Assembly (NCBI GenBank): GCA_036741355.1
Contig: DAINSK010000001.1
Span: 186,001 to 250,000 of the forward strand
Direction: 5' to 3'
Length of the DNA: 64,000 nt
Origin: JBBRGK01 sp036741355
GTDB taxonomy: Bacteria; Chloroflexota; Dehalococcoidia; CAUJGQ01
The translations under genes were made by a program, and so were the position numbers. The notes below the pieces were generated by a model, which saw nothing but the letters and a program-made list of their open reading frames with translations, made no database searches and was not told the DNA's origin. Positions 55,051 through 63,727 of the stretch are shown in pieces (position 1 is the first letter of the stretch; every line of letters starts with the position of its first letter).

Positions 55051-56151
55051 TTACAGGTTAAAGAGGATGTTCATGATGTCACCGTCTTGCACCAGGTACG
55101 TTTTGCCCTCCATACGCACAAGACCGCGTTTTTTCGCCTCGACCATGCTTCCGGCGTTCACGAGGTCCTCGAAACGCACGACCTCAGCTCGGATGAAACC
55201 GCGCTCGAGGTCCGAATGAATCTTGCCGGCGGCCTGAGGAGCAGCAGCCCCGTGGTTGACGGTCCACGCGCGGCACTCGTCTTCTCCGACGGTCAGGAAC
55301 GAGATCAGTCCCATCAGGTGATAGGAGAGCCGGATGGCGCGGTCGAGGCCGGTCTCCTCGCCCAGTCCCATCTCACGCCGGTACTCGCGTGCTTCGTCCT
55401 CGTCCAGGTCCGCCAGCTCCATCTCGAGCTTGCCGCAGAACGCAGCAACTTCGGTGAAGGGCATGTTGATCTTTGCGCGGTATTCGGCCTCAATCGCGTC
55501 GGATCCGGCCACATCCTCTTCGCCAATATTCAGCAGGATGAGCATCGGCCGCTGCGTCAGGAACCGATATCCCGCGATCATGCGCTGCTCTTCGTCGCCG
55601 AGTTCCAGGACGCGGATCGGCACCTCCCGCTCGAGCTCCCCACGGAGCCTCGCCAGCAGCGCAAGCTCGCGTTCGCCCTGGCCGCGTTCGGCTGCTTTCG
55701 TCGAGCGAAGCTCGGCGTTCAGCCGGTCGAGTCGCCGCTCGATGAGCGCCTGGTCGGCAAACATCAGCTCGAGTTCCAGCGTTGAAATGTCCCGCAACGG
55801 ATCGATGCTGACCTCGGGATGAGACACTTCAGGGTTCGAGAAAAGGCGCACGACGTGGATTAGCTCATCGTTTTTCCTGACCTCGGCCAGGAATTGCCCT
55901 CCGGGCCCTTCGCCATGGCCAAATGCGGCGCCTGCGGCGGGAAAGTCCACATATCGGATGTCGGTGGGCGTTACTTTCTTGGGGTGGTACATCTCGGCGA
56001 GCACGTTCAGCCGTCGATCCGGCACCTTGACCACCCCGACGTTGGGTCCCTGGCCGCCGCCGTAGCCGGTTTGGGCGTTGCCGTGCGTCACCGCATTAAA
56101 GACCGTGGTTTTGCCGGACTGCGAGAGTCCAAGGATGCCGACGTCCGGCAT
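55051..56151 (-). CDS. YchF-like ATP/GTP-binding protein
   Basis: A 366-residue P-loop protein of the Obg/YchF type. Its Walker A is LGLSQSGKTTVFNAVTHG, unlike the usual LPNVGKST of YchF. VDFPAAGAAFGHGEGPGGQF (G3 region) and the C-terminal TGS-like domain (RAWTVNHGAAAPQAAGKIHS, GFIRAEVVRFEDLV, YLVQDGDIMNI) fit. The G4 site is LLNIGEED, as in YchF (NxxE). YchF binds ribosomes and affects stress responses. It may be the YchF ortholog of this lineage or a close paralog. Confidence 0.85.
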   Translation of the reverse strand: MPDVGILGLSQSGKTTVFNAVTHGNAQTGYGGGQGPNVGVVKVPDRRLNVLAEMYHPKKVTPTDIRYVDFPAAGAAFGHGEGPGGQFLAEVRKNDELIHVVRLFSNPEVSHPEVSIDPLRDISTLELELMFADQALIERRLDRLNAELRSTKAAERGQGERELALLARLRGELEREVPIRVLELGDEEQRMIAGYRFLTQRPMLILLNIGEEDVAGSDAIEAEYRAKINMPFTEVAAFCGKLEMELADLDEDEAREYRREMGLGEETGLDRAIRLSYHLMGLISFLTVGEDECRAWTVNHGAAAPQAAGKIHSDLERGFIRAEVVRFEDLVNAGSMVEAKKRGLVRMEGKTYLVQDGDIMNILFNL

Positions 56152-56256
56152 GTGAGCCTCCTGACAACGCGGGGACGCGAGAGAGGCGCCGGGAAGTTCA
56201 CCCGACGCCTCATCTGCATTCTATCTCGGTGGGTTGCGATAGCTCGGACACACTGA

Positions 56257-57555
56257 CTACTTAATCGTGAGCGTCCCTTTCATCTCGGTCGGATGCACGT
56301 CGCACTGGAAATTGTACGTCCCCGGTTTGCTGAGCGGGAAGGTGACCGTATTGGACTTGCCCGCATCGGTCAGCGGTGTGGTGATGTCCTTACCATTGTC
56401 GTCCTTGATGTTCAATACGTGCCAATTGTGGATCGCGCTGCCCTTATTTTGGACCGTAACTGTGATCGGCTTGCCTGCGGCTCCATTTATCTGGGTAACC
56501 GAGAACTTGTTGTCGGTCATCGTCTCATTAAAGGTCGTGTTTCCGGCGCCGGCAACCGGCTGAGCCGTTCCGGCCGGTGCAGCGGAAGTCGGAGCGGTGG
56601 CGGCATTGCCGGTTGACGGAGTACCGCTCGCTGCCGAGCTGCCCGGCGCCGCGGTCGGCGCCGCGGCGGCCCCGCCCGTGGTGCCTTCGGGGCCGACAAC
56701 GTACAGCTTGCCTGTCATCTCCGTCGGATGCACGTCGCATTGGAAGTTATACACGCCGGTCTTCGAGAGCGTGAACGACACGGTAGCCGACTTGCCGGCG
56801 TCGGTCAGGGCAACCGTGATGTCCTTGCCGCTGTCGTCCTTGACGTTCAATACGTGCCAGTTGTGGATCGCGGCACCCTTGTTGTTAAACGTCACCGTCG
56901 CTTGCTGACCCGACTGGACCGCCATCACGGTGACATCGAACTTGTTATCGGTCGCGTTCTCAGTCCACGATGCCGCGGGGTTGAGGCCGGCAGGCAGGGC
57001 GCCCCCCGCGGCCGCCGGAGTCTCAGTCGCCGGCGCCAGCTGACCACAAGAGCGCTTGGTCTCGCCCGTGATCGCCGCACCCTTGAGCACATCTTCGACC
57101 GAGGGCACAGGTGCAGCCTGGTTTTCGGTGTCGCTGTACTCGCCGGCTTTCTTCCATCCATCGCCGGCGTTGGTTGTGATCAGCGTTACCAGGTCGCCGA
57201 TCTGCTCGGGCGTAAGGGCGCCGCCTTCCGAGATCGCCCAGGGTGGCATGATTTTGCCTATACGGCCGCAGCCGATCGTATCGCTGATATCATTAGCCGT
57301 GAGGTTTCTCTGGGCGAGCGCTGCCGGGTCAAACAACGGGTTCAACGCCGGCCCGATGCGGCCCTCGCCCGCGTTGCCGTGGCATTGGCGGCAATAGCGG
57401 GCGAAGATGCGCGCCCCGCGCTCGGCGTGGATCGCCTGCTGCGAGGCGAGGGCATGCTCTTCGCGCGGCTGGTCGTACACCGTGTAGGCGGCGCAGCCGC
57501 CCATCAGGAGGAAGACCAGCACCACCATCATTGTGATCTGTTTCTGGCTATTCAT
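56257..57555 (-). CDS. Cytochrome c with two cupredoxin domains
   Basis: A 432-residue membrane-anchored or lipoprotein carrier. After a hydrophobic start (MMVVLVFLLMGGCAA, possible lipobox) comes a cytochrome c domain with the heme motif CRQCH (about 54-58) and a Met ligand candidate in GKIMPPWAI. Two cupredoxin domains follow (about 195-290 and 345-432), each with an IHNWHVLN segment and FQCDVHPTEM holding Cys, His and Met for type 1 copper. Between them is an Ala/Pro/Ser/Gly linker. It is the last gene of the b6-type operon and probably takes the place of cytochrome f and its electron carrier. Confidence 0.88.
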   Translation of the reverse strand: MNSQKQITMMVVLVFLLMGGCAAYTVYDQPREEHALASQQAIHAERGARIFARYCRQCHGNAGEGRIGPALNPLFDPAALAQRNLTANDISDTIGCGRIGKIMPPWAISEGGALTPEQIGDLVTLITTNAGDGWKKAGEYSDTENQAAPVPSVEDVLKGAAITGETKRSCGQLAPATETPAAAGGALPAGLNPAASWTENATDNKFDVTVMAVQSGQQATVTFNNKGAAIHNWHVLNVKDDSGKDITVALTDAGKSATVSFTLSKTGVYNFQCDVHPTEMTGKLYVVGPEGTTGGAAAAPTAAPGSSAASGTPSTGNAATAPTSAAPAGTAQPVAGAGNTTFNETMTDNKFSVTQINGAAGKPITVTVQNKGSAIHNWHVLNIKDDNGKDITTPLTDAGKSNTVTFPLSKPGTYNFQCDVHPTEMKGTLTIK

Positions 57556-57586
57556 ACACCTGCCTCAGCGCCGCGGCGCGAAGTGG

Positions 57587-58600
57587 CTACGCCGGCGGGA
57601 GCTTGCCACGTTGCGGGTCGCTCGTGTCGCCAAGGGTAATCTTGCCCGTATTCACGGACAGTGAGCCGTCGCCGCCGATCGTCAGGTCGAATGTGTCCAT
57701 CGAACGCGGCGCGGGCCCGAACACGCGGGCGCCGCCCCTGGTGTAGGTCGAGCCGTGGCAGGGGCAGCGGAACCAAGCCTTCTCGCCTTCGAACTCGAAC
57801 TCTGGCCGCCAGGGCACCGTGCAGCCCAGGTGCGGGCATTTCTGATACAGGGCGACGAGGCCGCCCTTCTGGCTGCCGGGAACAGAACCGTAGCCACCTT
57901 CGCCGGGTTTCAGGTTGACGATGTAGCCCTTCATATCGATGAAGTATTTTGGGCCGTCGCCGGGCTTCGGCACGTCCGAGACTCGAATCGCGATCACGCC
58001 GCCGAAGCCCTTGACGTGTCGTGCGTTGAAGAAGTTGGCGAAGCTCCCGATCATGAGGATGAGGAACCCGAGCAGCGACCCAAATACGCCGCCGCGCAAG
58101 AGTTGCCGCCGTTGGATCGTCGCGCGAACCTCGCGGTCTTCGCGACCAACGACCTCTACCTGCCGGATGTCGGGCCGGGCGACCGCGACCTGCTGACCGG
58201 CTGCCGCGGGAATCCGCCAAGCTGTTGGCGACGGGCCTGCAGCTTCAGCGGCGGGAACGACCGCCGTCTCACCGGCGGCAGCCGCTTTGGCCGCGTCACG
58301 CTCGGCCTTCATGCGCATCGCTTTTTCTTGGGCGGCCTTGATGGCCGCAGCGCGCTGCTCGGGCGTCATGTCTCTCTTTGAAACCGGAGCGGCCGGCGCG
58401 CCTTCCGCGGCCTGACCCGAAGCCGCCGCGGGCTGTGGGCTTGACGGTGTGGACGGCTGTGAAGACTGCTGGACAACAGGACTGGGCTCGGCCGCGCCAG
58501 GATCGGATGCCCCAGGATCTCGCACGCCCTCTTGGGCGAGGGGCTTGGATGGGGTTGCTTCCCCCGCCGGTTGCTCTTCAGGATTTTGCTGTTCGGCCAT
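57587..58600 (-). CDS. Rieske iron-sulfur protein
   Basis: A 337-residue protein of a cytochrome bc-type complex. A long Ala/Pro/Gln-rich cytoplasmic extension (1-160) is unusual; then QRRQLLRGGVFGSLLGFLIL, a Tat-like twin-Arg and membrane anchor. The 2Fe-2S ligands are Cys255/His257 (CPHLGC) and Cys279, Cys281/His282 (CPCHGSTY). The ATG (MAEQQNPEE) is chosen over one 33 bases upstream. It lies between the subunit-IV-like and cytochrome c-cupredoxin genes. Confidence 0.92.
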   Translation of the reverse strand: MAEQQNPEEQPAGEATPSKPLAQEGVRDPGASDPGAAEPSPVVQQSSQPSTPSSPQPAAASGQAAEGAPAAPVSKRDMTPEQRAAAIKAAQEKAMRMKAERDAAKAAAAGETAVVPAAEAAGPSPTAWRIPAAAGQQVAVARPDIRQVEVVGREDREVRATIQRRQLLRGGVFGSLLGFLILMIGSFANFFNARHVKGFGGVIAIRVSDVPKPGDGPKYFIDMKGYIVNLKPGEGGYGSVPGSQKGGLVALYQKCPHLGCTVPWRPEFEFEGEKAWFRCPCHGSTYTRGGARVFGPAPRSMDTFDLTIGGDGSLSVNTGKITLGDTSDPQRGKLPPA

Positions 58601-58672
58601 GTCGCTACTCGCTCTCGCATCCGCGGCCGCCATGGAGTGCCAGAGGCGGACGCAGCGATGCTCAATGCCCGG

Positions 58673-59593
58673 TCAATCGATCCCCAGCCCCGTCGGCGGC
58701 ACGTTGTGCGGGTCCCACGGCCACAGCAGCTCCTGGCCCTGACCTCGGAAAACCGTGCCTACAATCGTCAGCACGACGTAAACCGTCATGAAGCCGGTAA
58801 AGAGGGCGTACATCGTGCCGCGCATCCCCAGCGGGCCGTACCGCTTCCGTAACAGGAAGACCAGCATGAGGGGCAGGCCGACCATGCATCCGAGCGGAAT
58901 GGCCTGTTCGACGAGCCAGGCAGGGAAATTGAGGTTAAGGAAATTGTCGCTGAGCAGTTTCAAACGGAACGGCAGATAGGGGATATGCGTGGTCCACTTG
59001 GGCCAATCGACGCCGGTCTGCAAGCCGCGCACGCTGCGAAGCCAGGCGGGCAGGTGCTGACCGATATTGGCCGGTGTGCCTCCATCTTTAAAGCACGTAC
59101 CCCACGTGTCGATGGGCTGCCGCACGCAGTTATAGACGACATCCTGGGTACCCCAATCGTAGAGGATCAGCAGCCAGGTCATGATGAAGGTGAAGGCCAC
59201 CGTGAAGAGCGTGATCTGTGCTGCCTTGGGCGTTCCGCCGAACCAAACACCCTGACCGTCGTTGCTGCGATCGACGTAGGGAACCGCGGCGAGCAGGATC
59301 AGCGCCACAGTCGGCACGATCACGCCCGCCAGCGCCGGGTGCATATGCAGCAGCAACTCTTGCAAGTTGAGAAAGTACCACGGCGCCTTGGACGGGTTCG
59401 GTGTGATGTTGCCGTTTGCTTCGTCCAGCCGCGGCGGGTTGATGATGGTGGAGAGTGCCAGAAAAATGACGGTGAAAAGCACGGCGGCGATGAACTCGAC
59501 GAAGACGAGGTCCGGCCAAACGAGGACCTCTTCGTCGCGCTCGCGCCGCGGCCGGCGTTGGGTCGTAGCCGATGTCGGAGTTTGGGCAGCCAT
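58673..59593 (-). CDS. Cytochrome b C-terminal (subunit IV-like) protein of a bc complex
   Basis: A 306-residue membrane protein with about four helices. The Qo-side motif is NPSKAPWYFLNLQELLLHMHP; the equivalent PEWY glutamate position is Ala-Pro here. It is larger than plant subunit IV because of an insert with two Cys (VYNCVRQPIDTWGTCFKDGG) and a further helix pair. AGGAGG precedes the start (GTG 59596 or ATG 59593). Its upstream neighbour supplies the heme-binding half of cytochrome b. Confidence 0.85.
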   Translation of the reverse strand: MAAQTPTSATTQRRPRRERDEEVLVWPDLVFVEFIAAVLFTVIFLALSTIINPPRLDEANGNITPNPSKAPWYFLNLQELLLHMHPALAGVIVPTVALILLAAVPYVDRSNDGQGVWFGGTPKAAQITLFTVAFTFIMTWLLILYDWGTQDVVYNCVRQPIDTWGTCFKDGGTPANIGQHLPAWLRSVRGLQTGVDWPKWTTHIPYLPFRLKLLSDNFLNLNFPAWLVEQAIPLGCMVGLPLMLVFLLRKRYGPLGMRGTMYALFTGFMTVYVVLTIVGTVFRGQGQELLWPWDPHNVPPTGLGID

Positions 59594-59605
59594 CACAGAC
59601 GCCTC

Positions 59606-60361
59606 CTACAGCGGCCGAGCGAGTCCGCCGTCGCGGCGGATGCGCCAGAAATGGACCGCCATGAAGATCGCGGCCAGTAATGGTAAGCCGATCACGTGCA
59701 ACGTATAGAAACGTATGAGCGCGTTCGGCCCGACATCGAAGCCGCCGATCAATAGGAAACGGCTCTTTGCGCCGAACACGGGCGCCGAACCGATCATATT
59801 GGTACCGACCGTTATCGCCCAGAACGCAAGCTGGTCCCACGGCAGCAGGTAGCCGGTGAAGGCGAGCAGCAGCGTGAGCACCAACAAGATAACCCCGACG
59901 ACCCAGTTGAACTCCCGCGGTGGCTTATACGCACCGGTGTAGAAGACGCGCATCATGTGCATGAACACCAATAAAACCATGCTATGCCCCATCCAGCGGT
60001 GCATATTGCGCATCAACATGCCGAAGCGGACGTTGCTCTCCAGCGCCTGGATGTCGGTGTATGCGCGTTCAACCGACGGAACGTAATAGAACATCAGCAG
60101 CGCGCCGGTCACCGTAAGGCCGAGGAACATGAAAAACGTCAGACCGCCGAGGCAGTAGGTGTGGGTGATTTTGACGTGGGTGCGGTGCAGGCGCGTTGGG
60201 TGGAGGTGGAGGAAGACGTTTGTCGCGACGACCAGCATCTGGTTTCGCGGCGTGTTCGGGTAACCGGAACGGAAAATTGAGCGCCAGATGTAGTTATGGA
60301 AGAGCTTGTCGTAAACGACGTCTTGCCAGCCCCTCCCTGGTGGTCGTTCCGATACCGCCAT
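59606..60361 (-). CDS. Cytochrome b6-like protein (heme-binding half of split cytochrome b)
   Basis: A 251-residue membrane protein. The two heme-ligand pairs are His121/His135 (13 residues between) and His222/His237 (14 between), the b6 spacing rather than the bc1 spacing. THVKITHTYCLGGLTFFMF keeps a cysteine (Cys70) at the place where b6 proteins bind the extra heme cn. FTGYLLPWDQLAFWA is the usual Qo-loop region. It precedes the subunit-IV-like gene by 12 bases; together they form a split b6/subunit IV type quinol oxidase. Confidence 0.93.
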   Translation of the reverse strand: MAVSERPPGRGWQDVVYDKLFHNYIWRSIFRSGYPNTPRNQMLVVATNVFLHLHPTRLHRTHVKITHTYCLGGLTFFMFLGLTVTGALLMFYYVPSVERAYTDIQALESNVRFGMLMRNMHRWMGHSMVLLVFMHMMRVFYTGAYKPPREFNWVVGVILLVLTLLLAFTGYLLPWDQLAFWAITVGTNMIGSAPVFGAKSRFLLIGGFDVGPNALIRFYTLHVIGLPLLAAIFMAVHFWRIRRDGGLARPL

Positions 60362-60437
60362 ACGTTCCCTCCCCTGATCAGGTGCGCGGTCACCACCGGC
60401 AGTGCTTCAGGCCCCGCCGGTCGGAGACGCTGCTTGC

Positions 60438-60572
60438 CTATTCCTGCCAGTAGCGTCCAAACAGATACATCAGGAACAGGCCAGCGATTGTGAAGACAAA
60501 GACGAAGACCAGCTCCCACTTTTCGCCGGCCGGTTTGCCGATAATCCACGGTAGTAGCATCACTGGCGTCAT
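60438..60572 (-). CDS. Small single-helix membrane protein of the bc operon
   Basis: A 44-residue protein: MTPVMLLPWIIGKPAGEKWE then one helix LVFVFVFTIAGLFLMYLFG. GGAGG lies seven bases upstream of the ATG. As the first gene of the cytochrome b6-like operon it is a likely small subunit of that complex. Confidence 0.6.
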   Translation of the reverse strand: MTPVMLLPWIIGKPAGEKWELVFVFVFTIAGLFLMYLFGRYWQE

Positions 60573-60942
60573 GGCGTAATCCTCCGTCCGACTGGTCGCA
60601 CAGCGGCGGGGCCACATGGCCGCGGCCCGCGCCCGAAACAACGAGCTCGTCCGCCGTCAGGTTGGCCCGGTTCGTAGGCGTCACCTGCACATTGGTCGGG
60701 GATCGGTGCGGCAGCCGCTCTCGCCTCGGGGTGGAGACGGGCTGCCGCCGGGGGTGGTGCGGCGACAGAGTACAGGACCGCACGGGTAATATCGCGCGGG
60801 CGTTTGTGAAGCCCATCGCAAGCCTGATTCTCGCATCGGCCTCGGGTAGTGTCAAGCCACGCCTGAGCCTGCGCAACTACTTCCGTCAGACGGACGCCTT
60901 CGCTACCCTTTGGTTACTCGCAGGCAGCCCCGGAGGCAGTGG
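60573..60942. other. Divergent intergenic region upstream of the bc operon
   Basis: About 370 bases between the bc operon and the glycosyltransferase gene. It must hold both promoters, but no consensus -35/-10 pair or operator stood out. Frames crossing it on either strand lack motifs. Nothing firm is seen. Confidence 0.4.
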
Positions 60943-61650
60943 GTGACGACCGTCGATACAGTGATTCCAGTTTATAACGAAGAGCACGTGCTCGCCGCCA
61001 GCGTCATAACATTGCACGCTTTTCTCACCGAACATCTTCCATATGATTGGCACATCATCATTGCCGACAACGCTTCCATTGACGGAACATTGCAGGTCGC
61101 GGAACAGCTAAAAGACCAGTTCGCGCGGGTCGACTTCATCCATCTCGATCAAAAAGGGCGCGGCCGCGCCCTTCGCAAAGCCTGGCTGGAAAGCTCGGCA
61201 GATGTCGTTTCCTACATGGACGTCGATCTCTCAACCGAGATCGAAGCCTATCCCGCGCTCATTCGCGCAATTACCGAACAAGGCTACGACGTTGCCACAG
61301 GGAGTCGCCTGGCGCGCGGAGCACACACTACACGCTCATTCAAACGGGAGTTCATCTCTCGCGTCTACAACCTCATCATCAAGGCCGTAATGTGGACAAA
61401 GTTCAGCGACGCCCAATGCGGGTTCAAGGCGATCAGCCGCCGCGCTGCTGATGCCCTTGTTCCCCTGGTGCAGGATAACGAGTGGTTCTTTGATACGGAG
61501 CTGCTTGTCATCGCTGAAAAAAAGGGCTATCGCGTCAAAGACCTTCCCGTGAAGTGGATCGAGGACCCGGATACCCGTGTGAAGCTAGGCAAGACCATCT
61601 CCGATGACCTACGCGGCCTCTGGCGTCTGCGCCGCCACCCCGTTCGCTAA
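60943..61650 (+). CDS. Glycosyltransferase family 2 (polyprenyl/dolichyl-phosphate sugar synthase-like)
   Basis: A 235-residue GT-A enzyme. VDTVIPVYNEEHVLAASV and IIIADNASIDGTLQVAEQL (nucleotide sugar site), KGRGRALRKAW, and the DVDLS metal motif are followed by ATGSRLARGAHT and DAQCGFKAISRRAADAL, as in the dolichyl-phosphate glucosyl/mannosyl transferase group. No transmembrane tail is seen. The GTG start has GGAGG six bases upstream; a TTG 33 bases earlier is less likely. Confidence 0.85.
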   Translation: MTTVDTVIPVYNEEHVLAASVITLHAFLTEHLPYDWHIIIADNASIDGTLQVAEQLKDQFARVDFIHLDQKGRGRALRKAWLESSADVVSYMDVDLSTEIEAYPALIRAITEQGYDVATGSRLARGAHTTRSFKREFISRVYNLIIKAVMWTKFSDAQCGFKAISRRAADALVPLVQDNEWFFDTELLVIAEKKGYRVKDLPVKWIEDPDTRVKLGKTISDDLRGLWRLRRHPVR

Positions 61651-61723
61651 AGTGACCTTCTTTGCCGACCCTGCCAGAACGTCACGCTGTCATACGCCCG
61701 TTCTGGCTGTGCTGTTGAGAACA

Positions 61724-62692
61724 TTATTTGGTATAGAGCGGGATCGAGTCGGATCCGCCGACGCTCACATGCCGCCGGCGCAGGCTACCCTCCGCCTGCC
61801 GCTCAGCATGGTAGGAGCTTCTCACGAGCGGACCGGACTCGACGTGTTTGAACCCCAGTCCCCGCGCTTCGGCGCCGATCTCGGCAAACTCCTCGGGCGT
61901 ATAGTAGCGTTCCATCCGCAGGTGCTTTGGCGACGGTCGTAGGTACTGCCCAATCGTCAGTACGTCGCACTCCACGCTGCGCAGGTCGCACAGTACCGCG
62001 CTGAGCTCGGCTCGGGTCTCGCCGAGGCCCACCATAATGCCGCTCTTGCTGATCGTCTCGGGATCGAGCAGTTTCGCCCTGCGCAATAGCTCCATGGCTC
62101 GCGCGTAGGATCCCTTGGGACGGGCGCGGCGATACAGTCTCGGCACGGTTTCCGTGTTGTGGTTCAGGATCTCAGGTTGCGCCGCCATCACCGTGGCGAG
62201 AGCGTCCCAGTTGCCGAGGAAATCGGGGATCAATACTTCGACCGTCGTTTTTGGCGACAACCGGCGAATCCACTGGATCGTATCGGCAAACACCTTCGCG
62301 CCGCCATCCGGCTGATCGTCGCGGTCCACCGACGTAACAACAGCGTGAGCGAGCTCGAGGGACTGGACCGCCTGCGCCACACGTAGCGGTTCTTCCAGAT
62401 CGAGCCGTTGCGGACGGCCGGTGGTAATGGCGCAATAGCCGCAGGCGCGTGTGCAGATATCGCCGAGAATCAGGAATGTAGCGGTACCGGCTTCCCAGCA
62501 CTCGCCGACGTTCGGACAGTGTGCTTCCTCGCAGACGGTGTGCAGCGCCTGCGAGCGCATCAGGTTTTTGAGCCTAATATAATTCGGCCCACCGGGGAAG
62601 CGGACTTTTAACCACGGCGGCTTTGGCGCGCGCCAGTCTCCTGCCGCCGGGGTGGGGGCTAGGGCCGATGTTGGACCAACTGAACCGGCCAT
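61724..62692 (-). CDS. lipA: Lipoyl synthase
   Basis: A 322-residue radical SAM enzyme that inserts sulfur into octanoyl domains of 2-oxoacid dehydrogenases and the glycine cleavage system. The auxiliary cluster is in CEEAHCPNVGECW, the SAM cluster in CTRACGYC (CxxxCxxC), and HNTETVPRLYRRARP and SGIMVGLGET are LipA signatures. The N-terminus chosen (MAGSVGPTSA) has GAGGGAG upstream; a longer frame adds a non-conserved leader. No lipB is nearby. Confidence 0.95.
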   Translation of the reverse strand: MAGSVGPTSALAPTPAAGDWRAPKPPWLKVRFPGGPNYIRLKNLMRSQALHTVCEEAHCPNVGECWEAGTATFLILGDICTRACGYCAITTGRPQRLDLEEPLRVAQAVQSLELAHAVVTSVDRDDQPDGGAKVFADTIQWIRRLSPKTTVEVLIPDFLGNWDALATVMAAQPEILNHNTETVPRLYRRARPKGSYARAMELLRRAKLLDPETISKSGIMVGLGETRAELSAVLCDLRSVECDVLTIGQYLRPSPKHLRMERYYTPEEFAEIGAEARGLGFKHVESGPLVRSSYHAERQAEGSLRRRHVSVGGSDSIPLYTK

Positions 62693-62805
62693 GGTTGCGT
62701 CTCCCTCTCCCCAATTGTACGGCCAAATCGAAGAACGGATTGCTTGCCATCCGACTTCCAGAATAGGCAGCCGTGCCGTCGTCCTGCTAAGGTACAAACG
62801 ACCCT

Positions 62806-63636
62806 ATGAGCAGCGCCGTAGAAGAAATCGAACGGTTACCAGAGCGGATTCCGCCGCCAAAAGGCAATCCATGGTATCGCGATGCCCTGTGGCAACTGTT
62901 CGTCGCCACCTGCGGCTACATCGTCTATTCGCTCAGCGTCGGCGCGGTGCAGTGGGCCGGGGCCACAAAAGGGCGCGAATCCGCTGCCATCCTCAACGCG
63001 CACCATGTGATCGATCTGGAGCGCTGGCTCGGCGTATTCGTCGAACACCGCCTCCAGTCGCTTGTGGTCGATAATGACATCCTCATGCAGGCGTTCAACG
63101 CCGTGTACATGTGGGCGCACTTGCCGCTCATTATCGCCATCGCGGTGTGGCTGTACGTGCGCCATCGTCCCCACTTCCGCCTGACCCGAAACGCGGTGCT
63201 CATATCTGGAGCGATCGCGCTGGTCGCCTTCCAGATATTCCCGGTGGCGCCCCCGCGACTAGTTCCCGGGCTCAACTTCGTAGACACTGCCGCCAAAGTC
63301 TCCGGCGTCTACGACACGGTCGAACCAAAAGTCTTCTTCAACCCTTACGCCGCGGTGCCGAGCATGCACGTCGGCTGGGTGCTGTTGATGGGGCTGACAG
63401 TCTGGCAGTACGCCGGTAGGCGTAGAATCGCCTGGCTTGGTCTGGCGCTGCCCGCGTTCATGGCGTTCGCGGTGATCATTACCGGCAATCACTATATATT
63501 TGACGCGATCACGGGCGTGGCCGCCTCTTTAGTAGGACTCGCAGCGGCGCAATTCGCAGAGACGCATTTGTATTTGGGGCGGTCGGCAGTCGGGCGCGCA
63601 GCTCAACAGTCGTGGGCCGCCGAACGGGCGGGATAA
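62806..63636 (+). CDS. PAP2-superfamily membrane enzyme (inositolphosphotransferase-like)
   Basis: A 276-residue protein with about six helices. The PAP2 active-site parts are VAPPRLVPG, PSMHVGW and TGNHYIFDAITG (the two catalytic histidines). The start region (HHVIDLERWLGVFVEHRLQ) and spacing resemble the inositol-phosphoryl-transferase / AUR1-like branch rather than plain phosphatases. Substrate is a lipid phosphate or polar-lipid head group. It is divergent from lipA. Confidence 0.82.
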   Translation: MSSAVEEIERLPERIPPPKGNPWYRDALWQLFVATCGYIVYSLSVGAVQWAGATKGRESAAILNAHHVIDLERWLGVFVEHRLQSLVVDNDILMQAFNAVYMWAHLPLIIAIAVWLYVRHRPHFRLTRNAVLISGAIALVAFQIFPVAPPRLVPGLNFVDTAAKVSGVYDTVEPKVFFNPYAAVPSMHVGWVLLMGLTVWQYAGRRRIAWLGLALPAFMAFAVIITGNHYIFDAITGVAASLVGLAAAQFAETHLYLGRSAVGRAAQQSWAAERAG

Positions 63637-63727
63637 GCGGATTGGGGTGTCACCAACGCCTGAACGATGCCCCATCGACATCGCACGAGGCCGCGGCTTA
63701 ACACCGGCAGTCATCGGTGAGGGTAAA

